A DNA stretch of 64,000 nt from contig NC_092089.1 of the NCBI RefSeq assembly GCF_045679555.1, forward strand, positions 682,001 through 746,000. The letters are read 5' to 3'. The stretch is from Salvelinus alpinus. Taxonomy: Eukaryota > Chordata > Actinopteri > Salmoniformes > Salmonidae. This document shows, in pieces, positions 13,101 through 28,100 of this stretch (its first letter is position 1; each line of letters opens with the position of its first letter). The translations under genes and the position numbers were made by a program. The notes beneath the pieces are model-generated. The model saw only the letters and a program-made list of their open reading frames with translations. It was not told where the DNA came from and did no database searches.

Positions 13101-16100
13101 TAGTCTCCCTAATGGCTCTAATCTGATAGTGGTAGTGGGGTGGTAGATGTCTAGTCTTCTTTATGGCTCTAATCTGATAGTGGTTTTGTGGTGGTTGATG
13201 TCTAGTCTCCCTTATGGCTCTAATCTGATAGTGGTCGTGGGGTGCTAGATGTCTAGTCTCCTTTATGCCTCTAATCTGATAGTGGTAGTGGGCTGGTAGA
13301 TGTCTAGTCTCCCTAATGGCTCTAATCTGATAGTGGTAGATGTTGTCGATGTCTAGTCTCCTTTGTGGCTCTAATCTGATAGTGGTAGTGGGTTGGTAGA
13401 TGTCTAGTCTCCTTTATGCCTCTAATCTGATAGTGGTAGTGGGCTGGTAGATGTCTAGTCTTCTTTATGGCTCTAATCTGATAGTGGTTTTGTGGTGGTT
13501 GATGTCTAGTCTCCCTTATGGCTCTAATCTGATAGTGGTAGTGGGGTGCTAGATGTCTAGTCTCCTTTATAACTCTAATCTGATAGTGGTAGTGGGGTGC
13601 TAGATGTCTAGTCTCCCTAATGGCTCTAATCTGATAGTGGTAGTGGGGTGGTAGATGTCTAGTCTCCTTTATGGCTCTAATCTGATAGTGGTAGATGTGG
13701 TAGATGTCTAGTCTCCTTTGTGGCTCTAATATGATGGTGGTAGTGGGGTTGTAGATATCTAGTATCCCTTATGACTCTAATCTGATAGTGGTAGTGGGCT
13801 GGTAGATGTCTAGTCTCCTTTATAACTCTAATCTGATAGTGGTAGTGGGGTTGTAGATGTCTAGTCTCGCTTGTGTCACTAATCTGATAGTGGTTATGGG
13901 TTGGTAGATGTCTAGTCTCCTTTATAACTCTAATCTGATAGTGGTAGTGGGCTGGTAGATGTCTAGTCTCCCTTGTGGCTCTAATCTGATAGTTGTAGTG
14001 GGCTGGTAGATGTCTAGTCTCCCTTGTGGCTCTAATCTTATAATGGTAGTGGGCTGGTAGATGTCTAGTCTCCTTTATAACTCTAATCTGAGAGTGGTAG
14101 TGGGCTGGTAGATGTCTAGTCTCCCTAATGGCTCTAATCTGATAGTGGTTGTTGGTTGGTAGATGTCTAGTCTCCTTTATAACTCTAATCTGAGAGTGGT
14201 AGTGGGCTGGTAGATGTCTAGTCTCCCTTGTGGCTCTAATCTGATAGTGGTAGTGGGGTGGTCGATGTCTAGTCTCCTTTATGGCTCTAATCTGATAGTG
14301 GTAGATGTGGTAGATGTCTAGTCTCCTTTGTGGCTCTAATCTGATAGTGGTAGTGGGTTATTAGATGTCTAGTCTCCTTTATGGCTCTAATCTGATAGTG
14401 GTAGATGTGGTAGATGTCTAGTCTCCTTTGTGGCTCTAATCTGATAGTGGTAGTGGGTTGGTAGATGTCTAGTCTCCTTTATGGCTCTAATCTGATAGTG
14501 GTAGTGGGCTGGTAGATGTCTAGTCTCCCTTATGGCTCTAATCTGATAGTGGTAGTGGGGTGCTAGATGTCTAGTCTCCCTTATGGCTCTAATCTGATAG
14601 TGGTAGAGGGCTGGTAGATGTCTAGTCTCCCTAATGGCTCTAATCTGATAGTGGTAGTGGGGTGGTAGATGTCTAGTCTCCTTTATGGCTCTAATCTGAT
14701 AGTGGTAGATGTGGTAGATGTCTAGTCTCCTTTGTGGCTATAATATGATGGGGGTAGTGGGGTTGTAGATATCTAGTATCCCTTATGACTCTAATCTGAT
14801 AGTGGTACTGGGCTGGTAGATGTCTAGTCTCCTTTGTGGCTCTAATCTGATAGTGGTAGTGGGTTGGTAGATGTCTAGTCTCCCTTATGGCTCTAATCTT
14901 ACAGTGGTAGTGGGGTGGTCGATGTCTAGTCTCATTTATAACTCTAATCTTATAGTGGTAGTGGGCTGGTAGATGTCTAGTCTCCCTAATGGCTCTAATC
15001 TGATAGTGGTAGTGGGGTGGTAGATGTCTAGTCTCCTTTATGGCTCTAATCTGATAGTGGTTTTGTGGTGGTGTATGTCTAGTCTCCTTTATGGCTCTAA
15101 TCTGATAGTGGTAGATGTGGTAGATGTCTAGTCTCCTTTGTGGCTCTAATATGATGGTGGTAGTGGGGTTGTAGATATCTAGTATCCCTTATGACTCTAA
15201 TCTGATAGTGGTAGTGGGCTGGTAGATGTCTAGTCTCCTTTATAACTCAAATCTGATAGTGGTAGTGGGGTGGTAGATGTCTAGTCTCGCTTGTGTCACT
15301 AATCTGATAGTGGTTATGGGTTGGTAGATGTCTAGTCTCCTTTATAACTCTAATCTGAGAGTGGTAGTGGGCTGGTAGATGTCTAGTCTCCCTTATGGCT
15401 CTAATCTGATAGTGGTAGTGGGGTGCTAGATGTCTAGTCTCCCTTATGGCTCTAATCTGATAGTGGTAGTGGGCTGGTAGGTGTCTAATCTTCTTTATGG
15501 CTCTAATCTGATAGTGGTTTTGTGGTGGTTGATGTCTAGTCTCCTTTATGGCTCTATTCTGATAGTGGTAGATATGCTAGATGTCTAGTCTCCTTTGTGG
15601 CTCAAATATGATGGTGGTAGTGGGGTCGTAGATATCTAGTCTCCCTTATGGCTCTAATCTGATAGTGGTAGTTGGTTGGTAGATTTCTAGTCTCCCTTAT
15701 GGCTCTAATCTTATAGTGGTAGTGAGGTGGTCGATGTCTAGTCTCCCTTGTGGCTCTAATCTGATAGTTGTAGTGAGCTGGTAGATGTCTAGTCTCCCTT
15801 GTGGCTCTAATCTGATAGTGGTTGTGGGTTGATAGATGTCTAGTCTCCCTTATGACTCTAATCTGATAGTGGTACTGGGCTGGTAGATGTCTAGTCTCCC
15901 TATTGGCTCTAATCTGATTGTGGTAGTGGGGTGGTAGATGTCTAGTCTCCTTTATGACTCTAATCTGATAGTGGTACTGGGCTGGTAGATGTCTAGTCTC
16001 CCTAATGGCTCTAATCTGATAGTGGTAGTGGGGTGGTGTATGTCTAGTCTCCTTTATGGCTCTAATCTGATAGTGGTAGATGTGGTAGATGTCTAGTCTC

Positions 16101-19100
16101 CTTTGTGGCTCTAATATGATGGTGGTAGTGGGGTTGTAGATATCTAGTCTCCCTTATGGCTCTAATCTGATAGTGGTAGTGGGCTGGTAGGTGTCTAGTC
16201 TCCTTTATAACTCAAATCTGATAGTGGTTGTTGGTTGGTAGATGTCTAGTCTCCTTTGTGGCTCTAATATGATGGTGGTAGTGGGGTTGTAGATATCTAG
16301 TATCCCTTATGACTCTAATCTGATAGTGGTAGTGGGCTGGTAGATGTCTAGTCTCCTTTATAACTCTAATCTGATAGTGGTAGTGGGCTGGTAGATGTCT
16401 AGTCTCCCTTGTGGCTCTAATCTGATAGTTGTAGTGGGCTGGTAGATGCCTAGTCTCCCTTGTGGCTCTAATCTTATAATGGTAGTGGGCTGGTAGATGT
16501 CTAGTCTCCTTTATAACTCTAATCTGAGAGTGGTAGTGGGCTGGTAGATGTCTAGTCTCCCTAATGGCTCTAATCTGATAGTGGTTGTTGGTTGGTAGAT
16601 GTCTAGTCTCCTTTATAACTCTAATCTGAGAGTGGTAGTGGGCTGGTAGATGTCTAGTCTCCCTTGTGGCTCTAATCTGATAGTGGTAGTGGGGTGGTCG
16701 ATGTCTAGTCTCCTTTATGGCTCTAATCTGATAGTGGTAAATGTGGTAGATGTCTAGTCTCCTTTATGGCTCTAATCTGATAGTGGTAGTGTGGTGGTTG
16801 ATGTCTAGTCTCCTTTATGGCTCTAATCTGATAGTGGTAGATGTGGTATATGTCTAGTCTCCTTTGTGGCTCTAATCTGATAGTGGTAGTGGGTTGGTAG
16901 ATGTCTAGTCTCCTTTATGGCTCTAATCTGATAGTGGTAGTGGGCTGGTAGATGTCTAGTCTCCCTAATGGCTCTAATCTGATAGTGGTAGTGGGGTGGT
17001 AGATGTCTAGTCTCCTTTATGGCTCTAATCTGATAGTGGTTTTGTGGTGGTGTATGTCTAGTCTCCTTTATGGCTCTAATCTGATAGTGGTAGATGTGGT
17101 AGATGTCTAGTCTCCTTTGTGGCTCTAATATGATGGTGGTAGTGGGGTTGTAGATATCTAGTATCCCTTATGACTCTAATCTGATAGTGGTAGTGGGCTG
17201 GTAGATGTCTAGTCTCCTTTATAACTCAAATCTGATAGTGGTAGTGGGGTGGTAGATGTCTAGTCTCGCTTGTGTCACTAATCTGATAGTGGTTATGGGT
17301 TGGTAGATGTCTAGTCTCCTTTATAACTCTAATCTGAGAGTGGTAGTGGGCTGGTAGATGTCTAGTCTCCCTTATGGCTCTAATCTGATAGTGGTAGTGG
17401 GGTGCTAGATGTCTAGTCTCCCTTATGGCTCTAATCTGATAGTGGTAGTGGGCTGGTAGGTGTCTAGTCTCCTTTATAACTCAAATCTGATAGTGGTAGT
17501 GGGGTGGTAGATGTCTAGTCTCGCTTGTGTCACTAATCTTATAATGGTAGTGGGCTGGTAGATGTCTAGTCTCCTTTATAACTCTAATCTGAGAGTGGTA
17601 GTGGGCTGGTAGATGTCTAGTCTCCCTTATGGCTCTAATCTGATAGTGGTAGTGGGGTGCTAGATGTCTAGTCTCCCTTATGGCTCTAATCTGATAGTGG
17701 TAGTGGGCTGGTAGGTGTCTAGTCTCCCTTATGGCTCTAATCTGATAGTGGTAGTGGGGTGATAGATGTCTAATCTTCTTTATGGCTCTAATCTGATAGT
17801 GGTTTTGTGGTGGTTGATGTCTAGTCTCCTTTATGGCTCTATTCTGATAGTGGTAGATATGCTAGATGTCTAGTCTCCTTTGTGGCTCAAATATGATGGT
17901 GGTAGTGGGGTCGTAGATATCTAGTCTCCCTTATGGCTCTAATCTGATAGTGGTAGTGGGTTGGTAGATTTCTAGTCTCCCTTATGGCTCTAATCTTATA
18001 GTGGTAGTGAGGTGGTCGATGTCTAGTCTCCCTTGTGGCTCTAATCTGATAGTTGTAGTGAGCTGGTAGATGTCTAGTCTCCCTTGTGGCTCTAATCTGA
18101 TAGTGGATGTGGGTTGATAGATGTCTAGTCTCCCTTATGACTCTAATCTGATAGTGGTACTGGGCTGGTAGATGTCTAGTCTCCCTATTGGCTCTAATCT
18201 GATTGTGGTAGTGGGGTGGTAGATGTCTAGTCTCCTTTATGACTCTAATCTGATAGTGGTACTGGGCTGGTAGATGTCTAGTCTCCCTAATGGCTCTAAT
18301 CTGATAGTGGTAGTGGGGTGGTAGATGTCTAGTCTCCTTTATGGCTCTAATCTGATAGTGGTTTTGTGGTGGTGTATGTCTAGTCTCCTTTATGGCTCTA
18401 ATCTGATAGTGGTAGATGTGGTAGATGTCTAGTCTCCTTTGTGGCTCTAATATGATGGTGGTAGTGGGGTTGTAGATATCTAGTATCCCTTATGACTCTA
18501 ATCTGATAGTGGTAGTGGGCTGGTAGATGTCTAGTCTCCTTTATAACTCAAATCTGATAGTGGTAGTGGGGTGGTAGATGTCTAGTCTCCTTTGTGGCAC
18601 TAATATGATGGTGGTAGTGGGGTTGTAGATATCTAGTATCCCTTATGGCTCTAATCTGATAGTGGTAGTGGGGTGGTAGATGTCTAGTCTCCTTTATAAC
18701 TCTAATCTGATAGTGGTAGTGGGCTTTTAGATGTCTAGTCTCCCTAATGGCTCTAATCTGATAGTTGTAGTGGGTTGGTAGATGTCTAGTCTCCTTTATA
18801 ACTCTAATCTGATAGTGGTAGTGGGCTGGTAGATGTCTAGTCTCCCTAATGGCTCTAATCTGATAGTGGTAGTGGGGTGGTAGATGTCTAGTCCTCTTTA
18901 TGGCTCTAATCTGATAGTGGTTTTGTGGTGGTTGATGTCTAGTCTCCTTTATGGCTCTATTCTGATAGTGGTAGATATGGTAGATGTCTAGTCTCCTTTG
19001 TGGCTCAAATATGATGGTGGTAGTGGGGTCGTAGATATCTAGTCTCCCTTATGGCTCTAATCTGATAGTGGTAGTGGGTTGGTAGATTTCTAGTCTCCCT

Positions 19101-22100
19101 TATGGCTCTAATCTGATAGTGGTTGTGGGTTGATAGATGTCTAGTCTCCCTTGTGGCTCTAATCTGATAGTTGTAGTGGGCTGGTAGATGTCTAGTCTAC
19201 CTTGTGGCTCTTATCTTATAGTGGTATTGGGTTGGTAGATGTCTAGTCTCCTTTATAACTCTAATCTGATAGTGGTAGTGGGGTGCTAGATGTCTAGTCT
19301 CCCTTATGGCTCTAATCTAATAGTGGTAGTGGGCTGGTAGATGTCTAGTCTCCCTAATGGCTCTAATCTGATAGTGGTAGTGGGGTGGTAGATGTTTAGT
19401 CTCCTTTAAAGCTCTAATCTGATAGTGGTAGATGTGGTAGATGTCTAGTCTCCTTTGTGGCACTAATGTGATGGTGGTAGTGGGGTTGTAGATATCTAGT
19501 ATCCCTTATGGCTCTAATCTGATAGTGGTAGTGGGGTGGTAGATGTCTAGTCTCCTTTATAACTCTAATCTGATAGTGGTAGTGGGCTTTTAGATGTCTA
19601 GTCTCCCTAATGGCTCTAATCTGATAGTTGTAGTGGGTTGGTAGATGTCTAGTCTCCTTTATGGCTCTAATCTGATAGTGGTAGTGGGTTGGTAGATGTC
19701 TAGTCTCCTTTATAACTCTAATCTGATAGTGGTAGTGGGCTGGTAGATGTCTAGTCTCCCTAATGGCTCTAATCTGATAGTGGTAGTGGGGTGGTAGATG
19801 TCTAGTCTTCTTTATGGCTCTAATCTGATAGTGGTTTTGTGGTGGTTGATGTCTAGTCTCCTTTATGCCTCTAATCTGATAGTGGTAGTGGGCTGGTAGA
19901 TGTCTAGTCTTCTTTATGGCTCTAATCTGATAGTGGTTTTGTGGTGGTTGATGTCTAGTCTCCCTTATGGCTCTAATCTGATAGTGGTAGTGGGGAGCTA
20001 GATGTCTAGTCTCCCTTATGGCTCTAATCTGATAGTGGTAGTGGGCTGGTAGATGTCTAGTCTCCTTTATGTCTCTAATCTGATAGTGGTAGTGGGGTGC
20101 TAGATGTTTAGTCTCCCTTATGGCTCTAATCAGATAGTGGTAGTGGGCTGGTAGATGTCTAGTCTTCTTTATGGCTCTAATCTGATAGTGGTTTTGTGGT
20201 GGTTGATGTCTAGTCTCCTTTATGGCTCTAATCTGATAGTGGTAGATATGGTAGATGTCTAGTCTCCTTTGTGGCTCTAATAAGATGGTGGTAGTGGGGT
20301 CTTAGATATCTAGTCTCCCTTATGGCTCTAATCTTATAGTGGTAGTGGGTTGGTAGATTTCTAGTCTCTCTTATGGCTCTAATCTTATGGTGGTAGTGAG
20401 GTGGTCGATGTCTAGTCTCCCTTGTGGCTCTAATCTGATAGTTGTAGTGAGCTGGTAGATGTCTAGTCTCCCTTGTGGCTCTAATCTGATAGTGGTTGTG
20501 GGTTGGTAGATGTCTAGTCTCCCTTGTGGCTCTAATCTGATAGTTGTAGTGGGCTGGTAGATGTCTAGTCTCCCCTGTGGCTCTAATCAGATAGTGGTAG
20601 TGGGCTGGTAGATGTCTAGTCTCCTTTATGGCTCTAATCTGATAGTGGTTTTGTGGTGGTTGATGTCTAGTCTCCTTTATGGCTCTAATCTGATAGTGGT
20701 ACATGTGGTAGATGTCTAGTCTCCTTTGTGGCTCTAATATGATGGTGGTAGTGGGGTTGTAGATATCTAGTATCCCTTATGACTCTAATCTGATAGTGGT
20801 AGTGGGGTGGTAGATGTCTAGTCTCCTATATAACTCTAATCTGATAGTGGTAGTGGGCTTGTAGATGTCTAGTCTCCCTAATGGCTCTAATCTGATAGTT
20901 GTAGTGGGTTGGTAGATGTCTAGCCTCCTTTATGGCTCTAATCTGATAGTGGTAGTGGGTTGGTAGATGTCTAGTCTAATTTATAACTCTAATCTGATAG
21001 TGGTAGTGGGGTGGTAGATGTCTAGTCTCCCTTGTGGCTCTAATCTGATAGTTGTAGTGGGCTGGTAGATGTCTAGTCTCCCCTGTGGCTCTAATCTTAT
21101 CGTGGTAGTGGGGTGGTAGATGTCTAGTCTCCTTTATGGCTCTAATCTGATAGTGGTTTTGTGGTGGTTGATGTCTAGTCTCCTTTATGGCTCTAATCTG
21201 ATAGTGGTAGATGTGGTAGATGTATAGTCTCCTTTGTGGCTCTAATATGATGGTGGTAGTGGGGTTGTAGATATCTAGTATCCCTTATGACTCTAATCTG
21301 ATAGTGGTAGTGGGGTGGTAGATGTCTAGTCTCCTATATAACTCTAATCTGATAGTGGTAGTGGGCTTTTAGATGTCTAGTCTCCCTAATGGCTCTAATC
21401 TGATAGTTGTAGTGGGTTGGTAGATGTCTAGTCTCCTTTATGGCTCTAATCTGATAGTGGTAGTGGGTTGGTAGATGTCTAGTCTCCTTTATACCTCTAA
21501 TCTGATAATGGTAGTGGGCTGGTAGATGTCTAGTCTCCTTTATAACTCTAATCTGATAGTTGTAGTGGGCTGGTAGATGTCTAGTCTCCCTTGTGGCTCT
21601 AATCTGATAGTGGTTGTGGGTTGGTAGATGTCTAGTCTCCTTTATGGCTCTAATCTGATAGTGGTAGATGTGGTAGATGTCTAGTCTCCTGTGTGGCTCT
21701 AATATGATAGTTGTAGTGGGCTGGTAGATGTCTAGTCTCCCTTGTGGTTCTAATCTTATAGTGGTAGTGGGTTAGTAGATGTCTAGTCTCCTTTATGGCT
21801 CTAATCTGATAGTGGTAGATGTGGTAGATGTCTAGTCTCCTTTGTGGCTCTAATCTGATAGTGGTAGTGGGTTGGTAGATGTCTAGTCTCCTTTATGGCT
21901 CTAATCTGATAGTGGTAGATGTGGTAGATGTCTAGTCTCCTTTGTGGCTCTAATCTGATAGTGGTAGTGGGTTGGTAGATGTCTAGTCTCCTTTATGCCT
22001 CTAATCTGATAGTGGTAGTGGGCTGGTAGATGTCTAGTCTTCTTTATGGCTCTAATCTGATAGTGGTTTTGTGGTGGTTGATGTCTAGTCTCCCTTATGG

Positions 22101-25100
22101 CTCTAATCTGATAGTGGTAGTGGGGTGCTAGATGTCTAGTCTCCCTTATGGCTCTAATCTGATAGTGGTAGTGGGCTGGTAGATGTCTAGTCTCCTTTAA
22201 GCCTCTAATCTGATAGTGGTAGTGGGGTGCTAGATGTCTAGTCTCCCTTATGGCTCTAATCTGATAGTGGTAGTGGGTTGGTAGATGTCTAGTCTTCTTT
22301 ATGGCTCTAATCTGATAGTGGTTTTGTGGTGGTTGATGTCTAGTCTCCTTTATGGCTCTAATCTGATAGTGGTAGATATGGTAGATGTCTAGTCTCCTTT
22401 GTGGCTCTAATATGATGGTGTTAGTGGGGTCGTAGATATCTAGTCTCCCTTATGGCTCTAATCTGATAGTGGTAGTGGGTTGGTAGATTTCTAGTCTCCC
22501 TTATGGCTCTAATCTTATAGTGGTACTGGGCTGGTAGATGTCTAGTCTCCCTTGTGGCTCTAATCTGATAGTTGTAGTGAGCTGGTAGATGTCTAGTCTC
22601 CCTTGTGGCTCTAATCTGATAGTTGTTGTGGGTTGGTAGATGTCGAGTCTCCCTTGTGGCTCTAATCTGATAGTTGTAGTGGGCTGGTAGATGTCTAGTC
22701 TCCCTTGTGGCTCTAATCTTATAATGGTAGTGGGCTGGTAGATGTCTAGTCTCCTTTATAACTCTAATCTGAGAGTGGTAGTGGGCTGGTAGATGTCTAG
22801 TCTCCCTAATGGCTCTAATCTGATAGTGGTTGTGGGTTGGTAGATGTCTAGTCTCCTTTATAACTCTAATCTAATAATGGTAGTGGGGTGGTCGATGTCT
22901 AGTCTCCCTTATTGCTCTAATCTGATAGTGGTAGTGGGGTGCTAGATGTGTAGTCTCCCTTATGGCTCTAATCTGATAGTGGTAGTGGGCTGGTAGATGT
23001 CTAGTCTCCCTTATGGCTCTAATCTGATAGTGGTAGTGGGGTGGTAGATGTCTAATCTTCTTTATGGCTCTAATCTGATAGTGGTTTTGTGGTGGTTGAT
23101 GTCTAGTCTCCTTTATGGCTCTAATCTGATAGTGGTAGATGTGGTAGATGTCTAGTCTCCTTTGTGGCACTAATATGATGGTGGTAGTGGGGTTGTAGAT
23201 ATCTAGTATCCCTTATGGCTCTAATCTGATAGTGGTAGTGGGGTGGTAGATGTCTAGTCTCCTTTATAACTCTAATCTGATAGTGGTAGTGGGCTTTTAG
23301 ATGTCTAGTCTCCCTAATGGCTCTAATCTGATAGTGGTAGTGGGTTGGTAGATGTCTAGTCTCCTTTATAACTCTAATCTGATAGTGGTAGTAGGGTGGT
23401 TGATGTCTAGTCTCCTTTATGGCTCTAATCTGATAGTGGTAGATGTGGTAGATGTCTAGTCTCTTTGTGGCTCTAATCTGATAGTGGTAGTGGGTTGCTA
23501 GATGTCTAGTCTCCTTTATGCCTCTAATCTGATAGTGGTAGTGGGCTGGTAGATGTCTAGTCTCCCTAATGGCTCTAATCTGATAGTGGTAGTGGGGTGG
23601 TAGATGTCTAGTCTTCTTTATGGCTCTAATCTGATAGTGGTTTTGTGGTGGTTGATGTCTAGTCTCCTTTATGCCTCTAATCTGATAGTGGTAGTGGGCT
23701 GGTAGATGTCTAGTCTTCTTTATGGCTCTAATCTGATAGTGGTTTTGTGGTGGTTGATGTCTAGTCTCCCTTATGGCTCTAATCTGATAGTGGTAGTGGG
23801 GAGCTAGATGTCTAGTCTCCCTTATGGCTCTAATTTGATAGTGGTAGTGGGCTGGTAGATGTCTAGTCTCCTTTATGTCTCTAATCTGATAGTGGTAGTG
23901 GGGTGCTAGATGTCTAGTCTCCCTTATGGCTCTAATCAGATAGTGGTAGTGGGCTGGTAGATGTCTAGTCTTCTTTATGGCTCTAATCTGATAGTGGTTT
24001 TGTGGTGGTTGATGTCTAGTCTCCTTTATGGCTCTAATCTGATAGTGGTAGATATGGTAGATGTCTAGTCTCCTTTGTGGCTCTAATAAGATGGTGGTAG
24101 TGGGGTCGTAGATATCTAGTCTCCCTTATGGCTCTAATCTGATAGTGGTAGTGGGTTGGTAGATTTCTAGTCTCTCTTATGGCTCTAATCTGATAGTGGT
24201 TGTGGGTTGGTAGATGTCTAGTCTCCCTTGTGGCTCTAATCTGATAGTGGTAGTGGGCTGGTAGATGTCTAGTCTCCCTAATGGCTCTAATCTTATAGTG
24301 GTAGTGGGGTGGTAGATGTCTAGTCTCCTTTAAAGCTCTAATCTGATAGTGGTAGATGTGGTAGATGTCTAGTCTCCTTTGTGGCACTAATATGATGGTG
24401 GTAGTGGGGTTGTAGATATCTAGTATCCTTTATGGCTCTAATCTGATAGTGGTAGTGGGGTGGTAGATGTCTAGTCTCCTTTATAACTCTAATCTGATAG
24501 TGGTAGTGGGGTGGTAGATGTCTAATCTTCTTTATGGCTCTAATCTGATAGTGGTTTTGTGGTGGTTGATGTCTAGTCTCCTTTATGGCTCTATTCTGAT
24601 AGTGGTAGATATGGTAGATGTCTAGTCTCCCTTATGGCTCTAATCTGATAGTGGTAGTGGGTTGGTAGATTTCTAGTCTCCCTTATGGCTCTAATCTTAT
24701 AGTGGTAGTGAGGTGGTCGATGTCTAGTCTCCCTTGTGGCTCTAATCTGATAGTTGTAGTGAGCTGGTAGATGTCTAGTCTCCCTTGTGGCTCTAATCTG
24801 ATAGTGGTTGTGGGTTGGTAGATGTCTAGTCTCCCTTGTGGCTCTAATCTGATAGTTGTAGTGGGCTGGTAGATGTCTAGTCTCCCTTGTGGCTCTTATC
24901 TTATAGTGGTATTGGGTTGGTAGATGTCTAGTCTCCTTTATAACTCTAATCTGATAGTGGTAGTGGGGTGCTAGATGTCTAGTCTCCCTTATGGCTCTAA
25001 TATGATAGTGGTAGTGGGCTGGTAGATGTCTAGTCTCCTTTATGGCTCTAATCTGATAGTGGTAGATGTGGTAGATGTCTAGTCTCCTTTGTGGCTATAA

Positions 25101-28100
25101 TATGATGGTGGTAGTGGGGTTGTAGATATCTAGTATCCCTTATGACTCTAATCTGATAGTGGTACTGGGCTGGTAGATGTCTAGTCTCCCTATTGGCTCT
25201 AATCTGATTGTGGTAGTGGGGTGGTAGATGTCTAGTCTCCTTTATGACTCTAATCTGATAGTGGTACTGGGCTGGTAGATGTCTAGTCTCCCTATTGGCT
25301 CTAATCTGATTGTGGTAGTGGGGTGGTAGATGTCTAGTCTCCTTTATGGCTCTAATCTGATAGTGGTTTTGTGGTGGTTGATGTCTAGTCTCTTTTATGG
25401 CTCTAATCTGATAGTGGTAGATGTGGTAGATGTCTAGTCTCCTTTGTGGCTCTAATATGATGGTGGTAGTGGGGTTGTAGATATCTAGTATCCCTTATGA
25501 CTCTAATCTGATAGTGGTAGTGGGGTGGTAGATGTATAGTCTCCTTTATAACTCTAATCTGATAATGGTAGTGGGCTGGTAGATGTCTAGTCTCCCTTGT
25601 GGCTCTAATCTGATAGTGGTTGTGGGTTGGTAGATGTCTAGTCTCCTTTATAACTCTAATCTGATAGTGGTAGTGGGCTGGTAGATGTCTAGTCTCGCTT
25701 GTGGCTCTAATCTGATAGTTGTAGTGGGCTGGTAGATGTCTAGTCTATCCTTGTGGCTCTAATCTTATAGTGGTAGTGGGCTGGTAGATGTCTAGTCTCC
25801 CTTATGGCTCTAATCTGATAGTGGTAGTGGGGTGCTAGATGTCTAGTCTCCCTTATGGCTCTAATCTGATAGTGGTAGTGGGCTGGTAGATGTCTAGTCT
25901 CCCTAATGGCTCTAATCTGATAGTGGTAGTGGGGTGGTAGATGTCTAGTCTCCTTTATGGCTCTAATCTGATAGTGGTAGATGTGGTAGATGTCTAGTCT
26001 CCTTTGTGGCTCTAATATGATGGTGGTAGTGGGGTTGTAGATGTCTAGTCTCCTTTATGGCTATAATCTGATAGTGGTAGATGTGGCAGATGTCTAGTGT
26101 CCTTTGTGGCTCTAATCTGAGAGTGGTAGTGGGCTGGTAGATGTCTAGTCTCCCTTATGGCTCTAACCTGATAGTGGTTGTGGGTTGGTAGATGTCTAGT
26201 CTCTTTTATAACTCTAATCTGATAGTGGTAGATGTGGTAGATGTCTAGTCTCCTTTGTGGCTCTAATATGATGGTGGTAGTGGGGTTGTAGATGTCTAGT
26301 CTCCTTTATGGCTATAATCTGATAGTGGTAGATGTGGTAGATGTCTAGTCTCCCTTATGGCTCTAATCTGATAGTGGTAGTGGGGTGCTAGATGTCTAGT
26401 CTCCCTTATGGCTCTAATCTGATAGTGGTAGTGGGCTGGTAGATGTCTAGTCTCCCTTATGGCTCTAATCTGATAGTGGTAGTGGGGTGGTAGATGTCTA
26501 ATCTTCTTTATGGCTCTAATCTGATAGTGGTTGTGGGTTGGTAGATGTCTAGTCTCCTTTATGGCTCTAATCTGATAGTGGTAGTGGGGTGGTTGATGTA
26601 TAGTCTCCTTTATAACTCTAATCTGATAATGGTAGTGGGCTGTTAGATGTCTAGTCTCCCTTGTGGCTCTAATCTTATAGTGGTAGTGGGTTGGTAGATG
26701 TCTAGTCTCCTTTGTGGCTCTAATCTGATAGTGGTAGTGGGTTGGTAGATGTCTAGTCTCCTTTATGGCTATAATCTGATAGTGGTAGATGTGGTAGATG
26801 TCTAGTCTCCCTAATGGCTCTAATCTGATAGTTGTAGTGGGTTGGTAGATGTCTAGTCTCCTTTATGGCTCTAATCTGATAGTGGTAGTGGGTTGGTAGA
26901 TGTCTAGTCTCCTTTATAACTCTAATCTGATAATGGTAGTGGGCTGGTAGATGTCTAGTCTCCCTTGTGGCTCTAATCTGATAGTTGTAGTGGGTTGGTA
27001 GATGTCTAGTCTCCCTTATGGCTCTAATCTGATAGTTGTAGTGGGTTGGTAGATGTCTAGTCTCCTTTATGGCTCTAATCTGATAGTGGTTTTGGGTTGG
27101 TAGATGTCTAGTCTCCTTTATGGCTCTAATCTGATAGTGGTAGTGGACTGGTAGATGTCTAGTCTCCCTTATGGCTCTAATCTGATAGTGGTTGTGGGTT
27201 GGTAGATGTCTAGTCTCTTTTATAACTCTAATCTGATAGTGGTAGTGGGCTGGTAGATGTCTAGTCTCCCTTATGGCTCTAATCTGATAGTGGTAGTGGG
27301 GTGGTAGATGTCTAATCTTCTTTATGGCTCTAATTTTATGGTGGTTTTGTGGTGGTTGATGTCTAGTCTCCTTTATGGCTCTATTCTGATAGTGGTAGAT
27401 ATGGTAGATGTCTAGTCTCCTTTGCGGCTCAAATATGATGGTGGTAGTGGTGTCGTAGATATCTAGTCTCCCTTGTGGTTCTAATCTGATAGTTGTAGTG
27501 GGCTGGTAGATGTCTAGTCTCCCTTATGGCTCTAATCTGATAGTGGTAGTGGGGTGCTAGATGTCTAGTCTCCCTTATGGCTCTAATCTGATAGTGGTAG
27601 TGGGCTGGTAGATGTCTAGTCTCCCTAATGGCTCTAATCTGATAGTGGCAGTGGGGTGGTAGATGTCTAGTCTCCTTTATGGCTCTAATCTGATAGTGGT
27701 AGATGTGGTAGATGTCTAGTCTCCTTTGTGGCTCTAATATGATAGTGGTAGATGTGGTAGATGTCTAGTCTCCTTTGTGGCTCTAATATGATGGTGGTAG
27801 TGGGGTTGTAGATGTCTAGTCTCCTTTATGGCTATAATCTGATAGTGGTAGATGTGGTAGATGTCTAGTCTCCTTTGTGGCTCTAATCTGATAGTGGTAG
27901 TGGGCTGGTAGATGTCTAATCTCCCTTATGGCTCTAATCTGATAGTGGTTGTGGGTTGGTAGATGTCTAGTCTCCCTTATGGCTCTAATCTGATAGTGGT
28001 AGTGGGCTGGTAGATGTCTAGTCTCCCTTATGGCTCTAATCTGATAGTGGTAGTGGGGTGGTAGATGTCTAATCTTCTTTATGGCTCTAATCTGATAGTG